This document shows, in pieces, positions 26,433 to 34,366 of a DNA stretch of 64,000 nt. The DNA is from Alicyclobacillus kakegawensis NBRC 103104 (lineage in GTDB: Bacteria > Bacillota > Bacilli > Alicyclobacillales > Alicyclobacillaceae), in NCBI RefSeq assembly GCF_001552655.1, contig NZ_BCRP01000006.1:62001-126000 (forward strand), in the 5' to 3' direction. The notes beneath the pieces were generated by a model, which was not told where the DNA came from, searched no databases, and saw only the letters and a list, made by a program, of their open reading frames with translations. A program made the translations under genes and the position numbers. The number at the start of each line of letters is the position of its first letter. The first letter of the stretch is position 1.

Positions 26433-28088
26433 TTGCTCGTGCTCATTTTGGTATGCATTGCGCTTGAAATTGGGGCTCTTATGGCGATTGCCCTGCGGGA
26501 GGCCACTCGCCCCCAGCGCGCCCTCAGTTGGCTGGTCATCAGCATCATCACTCCCTTGATTGGCCCCCTGTTGTACCTGATCCTGAGCTGGCCTGTCCGC
26601 ATCCAGCGACAAGGCCCCGGTCGATCCGCTCGCCAACACACCGCTTGCCCGCAGAGAAGTTGGGAACAACATGGAAAGAATATGCCCGCGCCAGACGCAC
26701 CTGCGGAAAGCTGGGCTTCTGTAGGGGAAGCGGCCCAAAATCCGTCCTCCGGCGGGCAGTTGTCCGCAGCTTTGACCCGCATTACGGGGCGACCGCCGCT
26801 GCCCGCTCGTGTTCGCGTGCTCACGAACGGCCCGGAAACGTACGAAGCGCTGGTCGATGCGCTGAAATCCGCAAGGCGCAGCATCGACCTGGAATATTAC
26901 ATATACCGCGCGGATCATGTTGGACGGCTGGTGACGGCTACGCTCATCGCCCAAGCCCAATCCGGCGTAAAGGTACGGTTTGTCCGCGACGGGATAGGCA
27001 GTCGGCAATTCCCCCGGCAAACCGTGGCGGAAATGAGCGCGGCCGGCATCGAGTGCAGGACCGTGTTCCCACTTCGCTTTCCGTGGATTGGCCCCCGGCT
27101 GAATTACCGGGACCATTGCAAGATTGTGGTGGTGGATAGCGAAATCGCGTTCTTGGGGGGCATCAACATCGGCGACGAATACACCGGATTCAAACCTGGA
27201 ATCGGCCACTGGCGAGACACGCACCTGTGCCTGACCGGCGAGGGTGTGTCCGCTGTGGCTGAGGTGTTCGAGATGAACTGGTCGATTGCCACCGCTGACT
27301 CGGCCACCCCGGAAAACCGTGCGGTCGCGGATGCCAATCGCCAACAGGGACGCAGAGGCTGGCCTCCTCGCTTGGCCAGAACGCGCGCCATCCGTCGAAC
27401 CCGGCCGGCCCTATCGGTGGAATTTGCGGACCTTGACGATGGAAGTTTGGCGGAGGATTCGGATTCGGGCACAGCCGACGCAAAGCACCCTGAAGGAGCC
27501 CAGGGGCCGGCGGCAGCCGGATTGGCCGGCCAAGGCACCGAAGCCCATGTGCAATTGATCGCGAGTGGGCCGGACAGCCCGTCCCCGACGCAGAAGGAAC
27601 TGTTCTTTCTCTGCATCACGTTGGCCGAGCGGCGGGTAGAAATCACGACGCCGTACTTCGCCCCCGATTCGGACCTGATCATGGCGATGAAAACCGCCGT
27701 GGCGCGCGGAGTGCGCGTGCGCCTGCTGGTCCCGAAACATCCCGACCACCGTCTGGTGGAACTCGCCAGCCAGACCTATTACGGCCCCCTGCTGGAGTCG
27801 GGGATTGAGATCTACCAATACGAGCCGGGAATCCTGCACGCCAAGGTGATGACCGTGGACGAAAGCGTAGCGGTGGTCGGCGCGGCCAACTACGACCCGC
27901 GGAGCTTCCGCATGAACTTCGAAGTCTCGGAAGTGATCTACAGCCGGGCTGTAAACGAGCACCTGCGCAACCAGTTTGAACGCGACCTCGAATCGTCGAC
28001 GCCGCTCCACCTGGCGGACCTGCGCCAGCGACCGTTGTGGCAGCGTGCACTCGATCGCGCAGCCCGCGTGTTTGCCCCGCAGCTGTAA
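26433..28088 (+). CDS. cls: Cardiolipin synthase (phospholipase D family)
   Basis: TTG 26433 is preferred because GGGGAGG lies 7 bases upstream; ATG 26403 is in frame but has no RBS. The 551-residue protein starts with two membrane helices, then two PLD domains with both HKD motifs intact: His228-Cys-Lys (HCKIVVVD) and His469-Ala-Lys (HAKVMTVD). It would join two phosphatidylglycerols to cardiolipin and glycerol. Two hydrophilic inserts are unusual: about 60 residues after the N-terminal helices, and about 75 Arg/Pro/Ala/Asp-rich residues (about 285-375) before the second PLD domain. It is divergent from the gerA operon. Confidence 0.92.
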   Translation: MLVLILVCIALEIGALMAIALREATRPQRALSWLVISIITPLIGPLLYLILSWPVRIQRQGPGRSARQHTACPQRSWEQHGKNMPAPDAPAESWASVGEAAQNPSSGGQLSAALTRITGRPPLPARVRVLTNGPETYEALVDALKSARRSIDLEYYIYRADHVGRLVTATLIAQAQSGVKVRFVRDGIGSRQFPRQTVAEMSAAGIECRTVFPLRFPWIGPRLNYRDHCKIVVVDSEIAFLGGINIGDEYTGFKPGIGHWRDTHLCLTGEGVSAVAEVFEMNWSIATADSATPENRAVADANRQQGRRGWPPRLARTRAIRRTRPALSVEFADLDDGSLAEDSDSGTADAKHPEGAQGPAAAGLAGQGTEAHVQLIASGPDSPSPTQKELFFLCITLAERRVEITTPYFAPDSDLIMAMKTAVARGVRVRLLVPKHPDHRLVELASQTYYGPLLESGIEIYQYEPGILHAKVMTVDESVAVVGAANYDPRSFRMNFEVSEVIYSRAVNEHLRNQFERDLESSTPLHLADLRQRPLWQRALDRAARVFAPQL

Positions 28089-28167
28089 GCGCAAAGGGGC
28101 TGTTTGCTGCATACGTCTTTGCGCTTGGCGGGAAATTGGCGGGCATTAGCCTGTACAGGGGCTATGT

Positions 28168-28197
28168 TTTGACATACGTACATCATATTTATGAAAT
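28168..28197 (+). promoter_or_regulatory. Operator copy 1 and promoter of the LacI-type regulator
   Basis: The 20-mer TTTGACATACGTACATCATA (28168-28187) is a palindrome centred on TACGTA. A nearly identical 20-mer lies before the sugar ABC operon. A sigma-A -35 TTGACA (28169-28174), 17-base spacer and -10 TGAAAT (28192-28197) overlap it, so binding would block transcription of the regulator gene itself. Confidence 0.72.
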
Positions 28198-28274
28198 CTA
28201 TCCATCATTTTTGATTGACAAACATGAGACCCTTGGATTATAACAAAATTACCACGCGAAAGGACTAGCGCTTG

Positions 28275-29303
28275 ATGAAAGCCGATTCAAGGGTGACAAA
28301 GAAACAGATTGCCGAGCAAACAGGACTCTCCCTGTCGACCATAGACCGGGTACTCAACAACCGCGGGCACGTGAAACCGGAGACGTATCGCCGGGTCATG
28401 GAAGCCTGCAGGGAGTTGAACTACCAGGTCAACCGTTCAGCCAGCCTGCTCTCGCGCAAGCGCGATATCATGATTGGCGTCGTCTTGTTCACCTATCCGA
28501 CATTTTTCTGGGATCAGGTGGAGAGAGGTGTCCAAAAGGCTTATCAGGAGCTGCGCGACTACGGGCTGCAAGTCGAGGTGATGAGGATTGACAACACCCC
28601 CGACGTGGATGTGGACAGGGTGCAGGAGGTCATTGATTCCGGACGCTTTGCCGGACTGGCGCTGGTGGCCAGCGACGATCAGTTTATCGGAATCATTGAT
28701 CGCTGTATCGACACGGGTTTCCCAGTGGTGACACTGAACACAGACGCTCCGGCGAGCAAACGACTGTTCTATGTCGGATGCAACTACACTCGAGCCGGTC
28801 GGCTGGCAGCGGAACTGCTGTGTAAGTTTGTGGGCCGCAAAGGAAAAGTCACGCTGATCACCGATTCCTGGACGTCGTTTCAGTCGCACCAAAAAATCCA
28901 AGGGTTTCGCGAAGCCCTGGCGGAATACCCGCACGTCCGCATGGTCGGCCCGCTCAAATTCGAATTGGCGGATGCGGCCAATACCATTCAGGCGCTTGCC
29001 GATGACCTGCGAAACGTCGACGGCATCTATGTCTCAAGCTCCGAGTTGGTGCGCATAGCCAAGCTCAAACAGGAGATCAACCCGGACGCTGTGCTGATAG
29101 GCCACGACATGAACCCGGAGATTTACGCGCACCTGCAGTCTGGGACCATAACCGCAGTCATCTGCCAAGACCCAGAGGCTCAAGGATACCTTACAGTGAC
29201 CAAGTTGTTCCACCATATAGCCTTGAGTGAGGATGCGGACGGGCCCGAGCACATCACTAGGCTGGACGTTGTCGTCAAGGAGAACGCACGCTTTTTCATT
29301 TGA
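28275..29303 (+). CDS. LacI-family transcriptional regulator of the adjacent sugar ABC genes
   Basis: ATG 28275 (or TTG 28272) follows gaaaggac. The 342-residue product has a LacI helix-turn-helix at the N-terminus (TKKQIAEQTGLSLSTIDRVLNNRGHVKPETYRRV) and a periplasmic-binding-protein-like effector domain (from about residue 60). The effector domain (IGVVLFTYPTFFWDQVERGVQKAYQEL) resembles the sugar-binding type 4 group used by ribose-like sugar sensors. The gene is upstream of and co-oriented with the importer genes, and both promoters carry the same palindrome. It most likely represses both until the sugar is present. Confidence 0.9.
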   Translation: MKADSRVTKKQIAEQTGLSLSTIDRVLNNRGHVKPETYRRVMEACRELNYQVNRSASLLSRKRDIMIGVVLFTYPTFFWDQVERGVQKAYQELRDYGLQVEVMRIDNTPDVDVDRVQEVIDSGRFAGLALVASDDQFIGIIDRCIDTGFPVVTLNTDAPASKRLFYVGCNYTRAGRLAAELLCKFVGRKGKVTLITDSWTSFQSHQKIQGFREALAEYPHVRMVGPLKFELADAANTIQALADDLRNVDGIYVSSSELVRIAKLKQEINPDAVLIGHDMNPEIYAHLQSGTITAVICQDPEAQGYLTVTKLFHHIALSEDADGPEHITRLDVVVKENARFFI

Positions 29304-29375
29304 TTAAACGGTACGGGGCGCATCGGCCAAGTGGTAGCGGCGCGTCCCCTGCCCTTTCGGGCATTCGGGCATGCA

Positions 29376-29389
29376 GCTAAGCGCTTGCA
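29376..29389. promoter_or_regulatory. Possible CcpA (cre-like) site before the sugar ABC operon
   Basis: GCTAAGCGCTTGCA contains the AANCG core and matches 8 of 11 defined positions of the Bacillus cre consensus (TGWAANCGNTNWCA), but lacks the leading TG. The location, 61 bases before the operator, would suit catabolite control. Confidence 0.27.
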
Positions 29390-29449
29390 TGGCTAGAACG
29401 CAATCCTGTTGCCCAAAACGTGACGCTACAAGCGGGAAGTATCGTCCAT

Positions 29450-29469
29450 TTTGATATACGTACATCAAA
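29450..29469. promoter_or_regulatory. Operator copy 2 before the sugar ABC operon
   Basis: TTTGATATACGTACATCAAA is a near-perfect palindrome (only the A/C pair next to the TACGTA centre breaks it). It differs from the copy at 28168-28187 at three positions. It lies about 170 bases before the binding-protein gene, in a 333-base gap that otherwise shows only the cre-like site. I could not identify a clear promoter around it. Confidence 0.75.
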
Positions 29470-29636
29470 TTATGACGCAAAAACAGTCACAAGCGACCAA
29501 GTATCGGTCAATTGCCCGCAATCATCAATGGAAAGGTGGTGAGGCATACCTGCGCCGCAGATGCCGTGCACAGGAAGCAACCGCATGGAATGTGTTGAGC
29601 ACCTTATGGAAAACAAAATGCGAGGGGGAGCAGATA

Positions 29637-30908
29637 ATGAAAAAGTTGTCTTTGGCCACAGGCAGTGCCCTGGTCTTGGCTGCAGCCGTGGCTGGTTGCG
29701 GCAGCTCAGGAACATCGAACACTTCGAATACGGGCGGATCGACAGGCACTGTAAGTCTGAACTTCCTGCAAAATAAGCCGGAAGTTGTCAACCAATGGAA
29801 TCAGCTGATCAAAGTCTTTGAAGAGCAGAATCCGAACATCAAGATCAAGCAGATCAATCCGCCCAACACGGATACGACGCTGCAGTCAGACCTGGCAAAG
29901 GGGCAGATGCCGGACATCGTGGCGATGGGCGCGGACGCGACGTTCATCCAGATGGCGAAGAACGGGGTCTTCAAGGACCTCTCCAATGCTCCAGAGTTAG
30001 ACAAGGTATCTCCCGTGTACTTAAAGATGCTGGAGCAGGAAGTGGGCAAAGACACGCCGTACGCCCTGCCCTACACTGTCAACGCAGTGCCCATCATCTA
30101 CAATGTAGACCTGTTCAACAAGTACCATCTCAAAGTCCCGAAAACCTGGGATGAGTTAATGAACGAGGCCAAGCAAATCCAGGCTGCTGGCGGCACACCG
30201 TTCTACAACGGGTTTAAGGATGCATGGACCATCGCCCCAATCTGGAACGCGCTGGCCGCCAACACGGAGGGAAGTTCGTTCATCCAGGATCTGAAAGCCG
30301 GTAAGACCACGTTCGCCAAGAGCGATCTAACGGCCGCCAAGTCGATGCAGGAATTCGTGAAGTATGGACAACCGAACCAGTTCGGTGTTGACTACAACGA
30401 CGCCAACGTAGACTTCGCCAAAGGCAAGTCGGTGTTTTACGCGCAGGGCATCTGGACTCTTCCGGTCATTCGCCAGGCCAACCCGAACATCAAACTCAGC
30501 ACGTTTGTGGTGCCGGCGACGAACGACCCCAGCAAATTGAAGATGGTGTCGGGTGTCGACTCGCTGCTGACCGTCACCAACAGCGGCAATACGGCCAAGG
30601 AACAGGCCGCCATGAAATTCATCGATTTCCTTCTGGAGAAAAAGAACGCCGCGAAGTACGCCAATGCGGCGGGTCTGTTCTCCACCGTGAACGGCGTCAA
30701 AAATTCGGATGCAGCCTTGAAACCGCTGCAGCCGTACATTGACCAGGGCAAAGTGGTCGATTTCGACGACCACTACTACCCGCCCGCCATGGCTGCCGGC
30801 AACCAGTACGAATCGGTGCTGCAGGGAGCCCTGTCGAAGAAACAATCGGTGCACAAGTTGTTGCAACAGCTCGACAGCCTCTATCAGCAGAGTGCGTCTC
30901 ACCAGTAA
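29637..30908 (+). CDS. Sugar ABC transporter substrate-binding lipoprotein (family 1)
   Basis: ATG 29637 follows gaggggg; the frame is open to 29451 but that part contains the operator. The 423-residue product has a lipoprotein signal (MKKLSLATG, lipobox AVAGC) and a Ser/Thr/Gly/Asn linker. Its binding domain is of the MalE/MsmE/UgpB cluster: WNQLIKVFEEQNPNIKIKQ near the start, and YALPYTVNAVPIIYNVDLFNK plus VPKTWDELMNEAKQIQAAG in the middle. It would deliver an oligosaccharide or sugar derivative to the two permeases downstream. The substrate is not deducible. A hairpin follows its stop. Confidence 0.93.
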   Translation: MKKLSLATGSALVLAAAVAGCGSSGTSNTSNTGGSTGTVSLNFLQNKPEVVNQWNQLIKVFEEQNPNIKIKQINPPNTDTTLQSDLAKGQMPDIVAMGADATFIQMAKNGVFKDLSNAPELDKVSPVYLKMLEQEVGKDTPYALPYTVNAVPIIYNVDLFNKYHLKVPKTWDELMNEAKQIQAAGGTPFYNGFKDAWTIAPIWNALAANTEGSSFIQDLKAGKTTFAKSDLTAAKSMQEFVKYGQPNQFGVDYNDANVDFAKGKSVFYAQGIWTLPVIRQANPNIKLSTFVVPATNDPSKLKMVSGVDSLLTVTNSGNTAKEQAAMKFIDFLLEKKNAAKYANAAGLFSTVNGVKNSDAALKPLQPYIDQGKVVDFDDHYYPPAMAAGNQYESVLQGALSKKQSVHKLLQQLDSLYQQSASHQ

Positions 30909-30919
30909 AATCGACTAGT

Positions 30920-30946
30920 CCGGGGCGGAGCGAGTAACCGCCCCGG
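30920..30946 (+). other. Intergenic hairpin after the binding-protein gene
   Basis: CCGGGGCGG (30920-30928) and CCGCCCCGG (30938-30946) form a perfect 9-bp stem with a 9-base loop, 11 bases after the stop. There is no T run. Hairpins in this position commonly stabilise the binding-protein mRNA so that it is made in excess over the permeases. Confidence 0.7.
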
Positions 30947-30961
30947 GCGCCAAATGAGGAA

Positions 30962-31840
30962 GTGTTGAGATTGCTCAAGTCAGTGCGCCGGTCCTGGCCG
31001 TATCTGTTGATGACCATTCCCGCGCTGGTGCTGTTTTTCTATTTCCATACGTGGCCTGCCTTGCACGGGATATTTCTCAGCTTCACCAACTGGAATGGGT
31101 TTGGCCCCTATCATTTCATCGGGCTGAAGAATTACGTCGACCTGTTCCACGACCATCAGGTGCTGCACGCTTACGGTTTTACGTTCCTGTTTGCGTTTGT
31201 CACCACCGTACTCGTCAACGTATTGAGCCTGCTGATTGCTCTGGCGCTCAACGCACGCATCAAGCTGCCGAACACGTTCAAGGCCATCTTCTTCCTGCCA
31301 TACGTGCTCAGCACGCTGATTGTCTCGTTCATTTTCAACTACCTGTTTTCGAATGTTATCCCGGACGTGGCGACTCAACTGCACCTGACCGCCCTGTCGC
31401 AAAATCTGTTGGGCACCCGCTGGGCTTGGGTGGGCATCGTCATCGTCTCCGTGTGGCAAGGGGCTGCGTTCAACACGCTGCTGTACTTGGCAGGTCTGCA
31501 GACCATACCGGAGGATGTCTATGAGGCTTCAAGCATCGACGGGGCGTCCCCGTGGATGACATTCTGGCGCATCACCTTGCCGCTCATCGCGCCCTTCCTG
31601 ACGATAAACATGGTGCTGGCGGCGAAAAACTACCTGCAGGTGTTCGACCAGGTGGTGGGCATGACCAACGGCGGCCCGGGCACGGCCACACAGTCCGTCT
31701 CGTTCGTCATCTACACCAACGGCCTGGGTGGCGGCGAGCTGTCCTACCAGTCGGCGAACGCGGTCGTGTTCCTGATTGTGCTCGTCATCGTGGCACTGGC
31801 GCAGGTCCGTCTCATGCAGGGACGGGAGGTGCAACTGTGA
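30962..31840 (+). CDS. Sugar ABC transporter permease (MalF/UgpA type)
   Basis: Possible starts are GTG 30962, TTG 30965 and TTG 30971; the RBS gagga (30956-30960) suits the later ones, so the first few residues are uncertain. The product of about 292 residues has six helices. The EAA loop that contacts the ATPase is clear (EDVYEASSIDGASPWMTFWR). The N-terminal WPALHGIFLSFTNWNGFGP is typical of the UgpA/YcjO group. It pairs with the next gene to form the import channel. Confidence 0.92.
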   Translation: MLRLLKSVRRSWPYLLMTIPALVLFFYFHTWPALHGIFLSFTNWNGFGPYHFIGLKNYVDLFHDHQVLHAYGFTFLFAFVTTVLVNVLSLLIALALNARIKLPNTFKAIFFLPYVLSTLIVSFIFNYLFSNVIPDVATQLHLTALSQNLLGTRWAWVGIVIVSVWQGAAFNTLLYLAGLQTIPEDVYEASSIDGASPWMTFWRITLPLIAPFLTINMVLAAKNYLQVFDQVVGMTNGGPGTATQSVSFVIYTNGLGGGELSYQSANAVVFLIVLVIVALAQVRLMQGREVQL

Positions 31841-32655
31841 GAACGCGCACCAATTGGCCAGCCATGATCTTTCTGATCATTGGAGCCTTGTTCATCCTGT
31901 TTCCGATCTACATGGCCATCGCCGTCGCCGTCAAATCGCCGCAGGAGTTGGCCCAGTCGGTGCTAGGATTCCCCAGCCACATTCACTGGGACAACTTCCG
32001 GCAGGCGATGAGCATCACGCACTACTGGCACACCTTTGGCAACAGCCTGCTCATCACCTTTTTCGCTGTCGTCCTGACCGTGCTGAGTAACTCGATGGTT
32101 GCATACGCCATCGCCCGCAACATGCACACGCGGCTGTTCAAGAGCATCTACTACTACTTTTTCGCCGCCATGTTTGTCCCGTTTCCCATCCTGATGCTGC
32201 CGCTGGTGCACCAAATGAGCAATATCGGGCTGGCCAATCGGGTGGGGCTGATTATTCTCTACATCGTTTACGGCATCTCGTTCAACGTGTTTGTCTACAT
32301 CGGTTATCTGAAGTCCATTCCGCTCGAACTGGAGGAAGCTGCGTTGGTGGACGGCGCCAGTCGCTGGCGGATCTTCTGGCAAATTGTGTTCCCGCTGTTG
32401 GGACCGATGAACGCCACCGTTGCCATTTTGACCGGCCTGTGGGCGTGGAACGATTTCATGCTGCCCCTGGTCATGCTGTCCGATCCGAACCAGTACACGC
32501 TGCCTTTGGTGCAATACGCGTTCCAATCGCAGTACAGCACCAACTATGACCTGGCGTTTGCGTCCTACCTGTTGGCACTACTGCCGATGATTATCGTCTA
32601 CCTGTTGTTCCAGCGCTGGATTGTCAGCAACGTGACCAAAGGGGCTATTAAGTAA
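31837..32655 (+). CDS. Sugar ABC transporter permease (MalG/UgpE type)
   Basis: GTG 31837 overlaps the stop of the first permease by 4 bases (GTGA) and follows GGGAGGT. The open frame upstream is the shadow of the first permease gene. The 272-residue product has six helices, the EAA loop (LELEEAALVDGASRWRIFW) and a C-terminus LFQRWIVSNVTKGAIK characteristic of MalG-type permeases. No ATP-binding gene follows, so the importer must use an ATPase encoded elsewhere, as B. subtilis importers share MsmX. Confidence 0.93.
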   Translation: MRTRTNWPAMIFLIIGALFILFPIYMAIAVAVKSPQELAQSVLGFPSHIHWDNFRQAMSITHYWHTFGNSLLITFFAVVLTVLSNSMVAYAIARNMHTRLFKSIYYYFFAAMFVPFPILMLPLVHQMSNIGLANRVGLIILYIVYGISFNVFVYIGYLKSIPLELEEAALVDGASRWRIFWQIVFPLLGPMNATVAILTGLWAWNDFMLPLVMLSDPNQYTLPLVQYAFQSQYSTNYDLAFASYLLALLPMIIVYLLFQRWIVSNVTKGAIK

Positions 32656-32712
32656 AAGCCGCGGATGCGATACACTGAAGGCAGCCTGAAGCCAAACCTA
32701 GGGGGCGAGCAG

Positions 32713-33057
32713 ATGGTCCGTGTGCATGGCATTTCAGTGCACGGGTGCGGCGTGGACGCAGAGACACGTTGCGCCCACTACCACAGTCCGCTGGACATCG
32801 TCGCTATCAAGTTTTTCTGCTGCCAAACGTATTATCCCTGCCATCTTTGCCATGAGGCCGTGGCGGACCATCCAGCGCAGACTTGGCCGGCTGACCGCTT
32901 TCATGACAGAGCCATCCTGTGCGGCGCCTGTGGGTCTGAGCTGACTATAGCAGAGTACCTGGCGTGCGCCAGCCGCTGCCCCTGTTGCGGTGCCCGCTTC
33001 AACCCCGGCTGCGCCTCGCATTCCCCTTTGTATTTCGACACTCCCGTGGTCCGATAA
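32713..33057 (+). CDS. CHY zinc-finger protein
   Basis: ATG 32713 follows gggggcgag. The 114-residue protein has the CHY zinc-finger pattern. RCAHYHSPLDIVAIKF is followed by CCQTYYPCHLCH, then CGACGSELTIAEYL and CPCCGARFNPGC. That gives enough Cys/His for three zinc sites. Bacterial single-domain CHY proteins are found in many Bacillota and their role is unknown; the eukaryotic relative Hot13 helps mitochondrial thiol oxidation. It is 57 bases after the permease and could be read with it, but a functional link is not evident. Confidence 0.85.
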   Translation: MVRVHGISVHGCGVDAETRCAHYHSPLDIVAIKFFCCQTYYPCHLCHEAVADHPAQTWPADRFHDRAILCGACGSELTIAEYLACASRCPCCGARFNPGCASHSPLYFDTPVVR

Positions 33058-33064
33058 CTGCGGG

Positions 33065-33081
33065 AGTGCGATCTTCGCACT
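33065..33081 (+). terminator. Hairpin after the CHY zinc-finger gene
   Basis: AGTGCGA and TCGCACT form a 7-bp stem with a 3-base loop, 8 bases after the stop. A competing stem, ACTCCCG (33040-33046) with CGGGAGT (33061-33067), covers the end of the gene. No T run follows directly, so termination would be weak. Confidence 0.4.
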
Positions 33082-33119
33082 GTGCCCACACAAATCGATG
33101 ACATTTTTTCATCAAAACT

Positions 33120-33149
33120 GTGGCACATCTGTGACAAAGCGCGTATAGT
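33120..33149 (+). promoter_or_regulatory. Possible sigma-A promoter of the small membrane protein gene
   Basis: TATAGT (33144-33149) with GTGGCA (33120-33125) at an 18-base spacing. Two copies of CTGTGRCA (starting at 33118 and 33129) overlap the -35 region. The gene starts about 80 bases downstream. Confidence 0.42.
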
Positions 33150-33228
33150 TACTATTGACGGACGATTCCGACTTTGCGCAACCTGGATGGCGTTCCGTCT
33201 CCTTATAAACGCTTAAGGAGGAATGGAT

Positions 33229-33462
33229 ATGCTGCCGGAAGAGCGCTCGGATACAGTTCGCAAGTTTAGACTCGCTGCATCCGAATCAGCTGCGCCAAAA
33301 CCGTTCGGCCGCGTGATACACGTCCCCGCCCGCCGGTGGCGACGATACAAACGCCGCGGCGCGCGCACCCCAGAACAAAGGCGAGACCTGGTGTTCATCA
33401 CCGTCTTCCTCGCGCTGCTTGCCTTGATGACTCTGCTGCCGGACCTGCGGGGCTTCGCCTGA
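33229..33462 (+). CDS. Small protein with C-terminal membrane helix, unknown function
   Basis: A perfect AAGGAGG (33215-33221) precedes ATG 33229 by 7 bases; the upstream in-frame ATG 33223 is too close. The 77-residue product has a charged, Arg-rich N-terminal part (residues 1-48, with RRWRRYKRRGARTPEQRR) and one C-terminal helix (LVFITVFLALLALMTLL), so it is a likely tail-anchored, cytosol-facing protein. I do not recognise a family. The strong RBS, promoter-like sequence and downstream terminator argue that it is a real gene. Confidence 0.7.
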   Translation: MLPEERSDTVRKFRLAASESAAPKPFGRVIHVPARRWRRYKRRGARTPEQRRDLVFITVFLALLALMTLLPDLRGFA

Positions 33463-33506
33463 ACGCGACCTGGCGCACAGGCTCCCGTCCCCGCCCGAAT
33501 GGGAAA

Positions 33507-33534
33507 AGGCCGCCTGGCACAGGCGGCCTGTCTT
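33507..33534. terminator. Bidirectional terminator between the small gene and mtnD
   Basis: AGGCCGCCT (33507-33515) and AGGCGGCCT (33521-33529) form a perfect 9-bp stem with a 5-base loop. The plus strand continues GTCTTTG; the minus strand continues TTTTCCC, the better T run, and so serves mtnD. Confidence 0.82.
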
Positions 33535-33544
33535 TGCCCGCGGC

Positions 33545-34087
33545 TCACGCGGACTGAAACTCCGGGTCTTCGTAAGGGTGCGCCACCCACCCAGACGGAT
33601 CGATAAACAGCCGGATGGCGACAACCTTGCGCTCATCAGTCAGGGTGAAGAAGTGCGGGTTGTTCTCGGGAACGGAGATGACGTCTCCCGCCTCCAGTTC
33701 GACATCGAAATAGCCCGTATCGCCCCGTCCCTTGATGACAAACACGCCGCTGCCCGCCACGATGGCCCGCACCTCGTCCTCGGTATGAGTGTGCACCTGT
33801 TCGAACTTCTTCAACAGCTCCTCCAGGTTCGGAGTGGATTCGGACAAGGAGATCACGTCCCACTTCACATAACCCCGGGCTTTGGCCAACTGCTCGATGT
33901 CCTGTTGAAAAGCGGCGAGCACCTGCTCCTGCTCCGCCTCGCTCAACACAAACCTGCCCCGCAGTGAAGCCGGCAGCTTCTCTGTCTGCCAATGGTCGTA
34001 ATAGACCTGATTGGCGTCCAGAAACCGACGCACCGCCGACTCTTCGGCAATCGTCTCTCCCGTGTTTCTCACACGAATCTTCGCCAT
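33545..34087 (-). CDS. mtnD: Acireductone dioxygenase
   Basis: ATG 34087 follows GGGAGG at about 8 bases; the frame is open to 34138 without an RBS. The 180-residue cupin has the metal ligands of acireductone dioxygenase: His99, His101 and Glu105 in VHTHTEDE, and His145 in ENNPHFF. It oxidises 1,2-dihydroxy-5-methylthiopentene to 2-keto-4-methylthiobutyrate and formate (Fe form) in the methionine salvage pathway. In B. subtilis mtnD ends the mtnWXBD operon; here it is divergent from mtnWXB. Confidence 0.94.
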   Translation of the reverse strand: MAKIRVRNTGETIAEESAVRRFLDANQVYYDHWQTEKLPASLRGRFVLSEAEQEQVLAAFQQDIEQLAKARGYVKWDVISLSESTPNLEELLKKFEQVHTHTEDEVRAIVAGSGVFVIKGRGDTGYFDVELEAGDVISVPENNPHFFTLTDERKVVAIRLFIDPSGWVAHPYEDPEFQSA

Positions 34088-34162
34088 CTTCTCAACCTCC
34101 CAATGCCTGCCGATAGCCTCGCAGGTTGCCCCCATCATAGGGCACGCGCAGGAAAAAGTCCA

Positions 34163-34191
34163 TTGACAGCCCTGAAACGGGTTTATATAGT
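34163..34191 (+). promoter_or_regulatory. Sigma-A promoter of mtnWXB
   Basis: TTGACA (34163-34168), a 17-base spacer and TATAGT (34186-34191). Transcription would start near 34198 and give an untranslated leader of about 290 bases, ample for the riboswitch and terminator that follow. Confidence 0.83.
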
Positions 34192-34243
34192 ATGGATATC
34201 TCTATTATATGATTATCTCGACTTGAATGGGTACGCTGCCAGC

Positions 34244-34354
34244 GACCATTCCATCCCCATCCGGAGTCATGGAGGGACCGGGCCGATGTACCCGGAAACC
34301 GGCCTTACCATGCGGTGCGGCGCGGTCTTGCGATTTTCCCGGAAGATAAAGGTC
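34244..34354 (+). promoter_or_regulatory. SAM-I-like (S-box) riboswitch leader of mtnWXB
   Basis: The conserved S-box blocks occur in order. ATCCGGAG (34259-34266) is like AUCaAGAG. GGAGGGAC (34271-34278) and GGCCGATG (34281-34288) follow. ACCCGGAAACCGG (34290-34302) is like aCCcgGCAACC. GGTGC (34314-34318) and GAAGATAA (34342-34349) complete the set. A P1 helix can form from GACC (34244-34247), TT and ATC with GATAA and GGTC (34354), with mismatches. An intrinsic terminator follows at once. In Bacillus the mtn genes are S-box controlled: SAM binding would favour termination. P2 pairing is weak compared with the consensus, so this is a divergent member. Confidence 0.68.
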
Positions 34355-34366
34355 ACCGCCGCGCGT

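Noticed and set aside
34290-34330. T-box-like sequence in the mtnW leader
   Set aside because: The short GGTGCGG stretch recalls a T-box, but there is no Stem I with specifier loop and the following gene is a salvage enzyme. The S-box motifs fit better.
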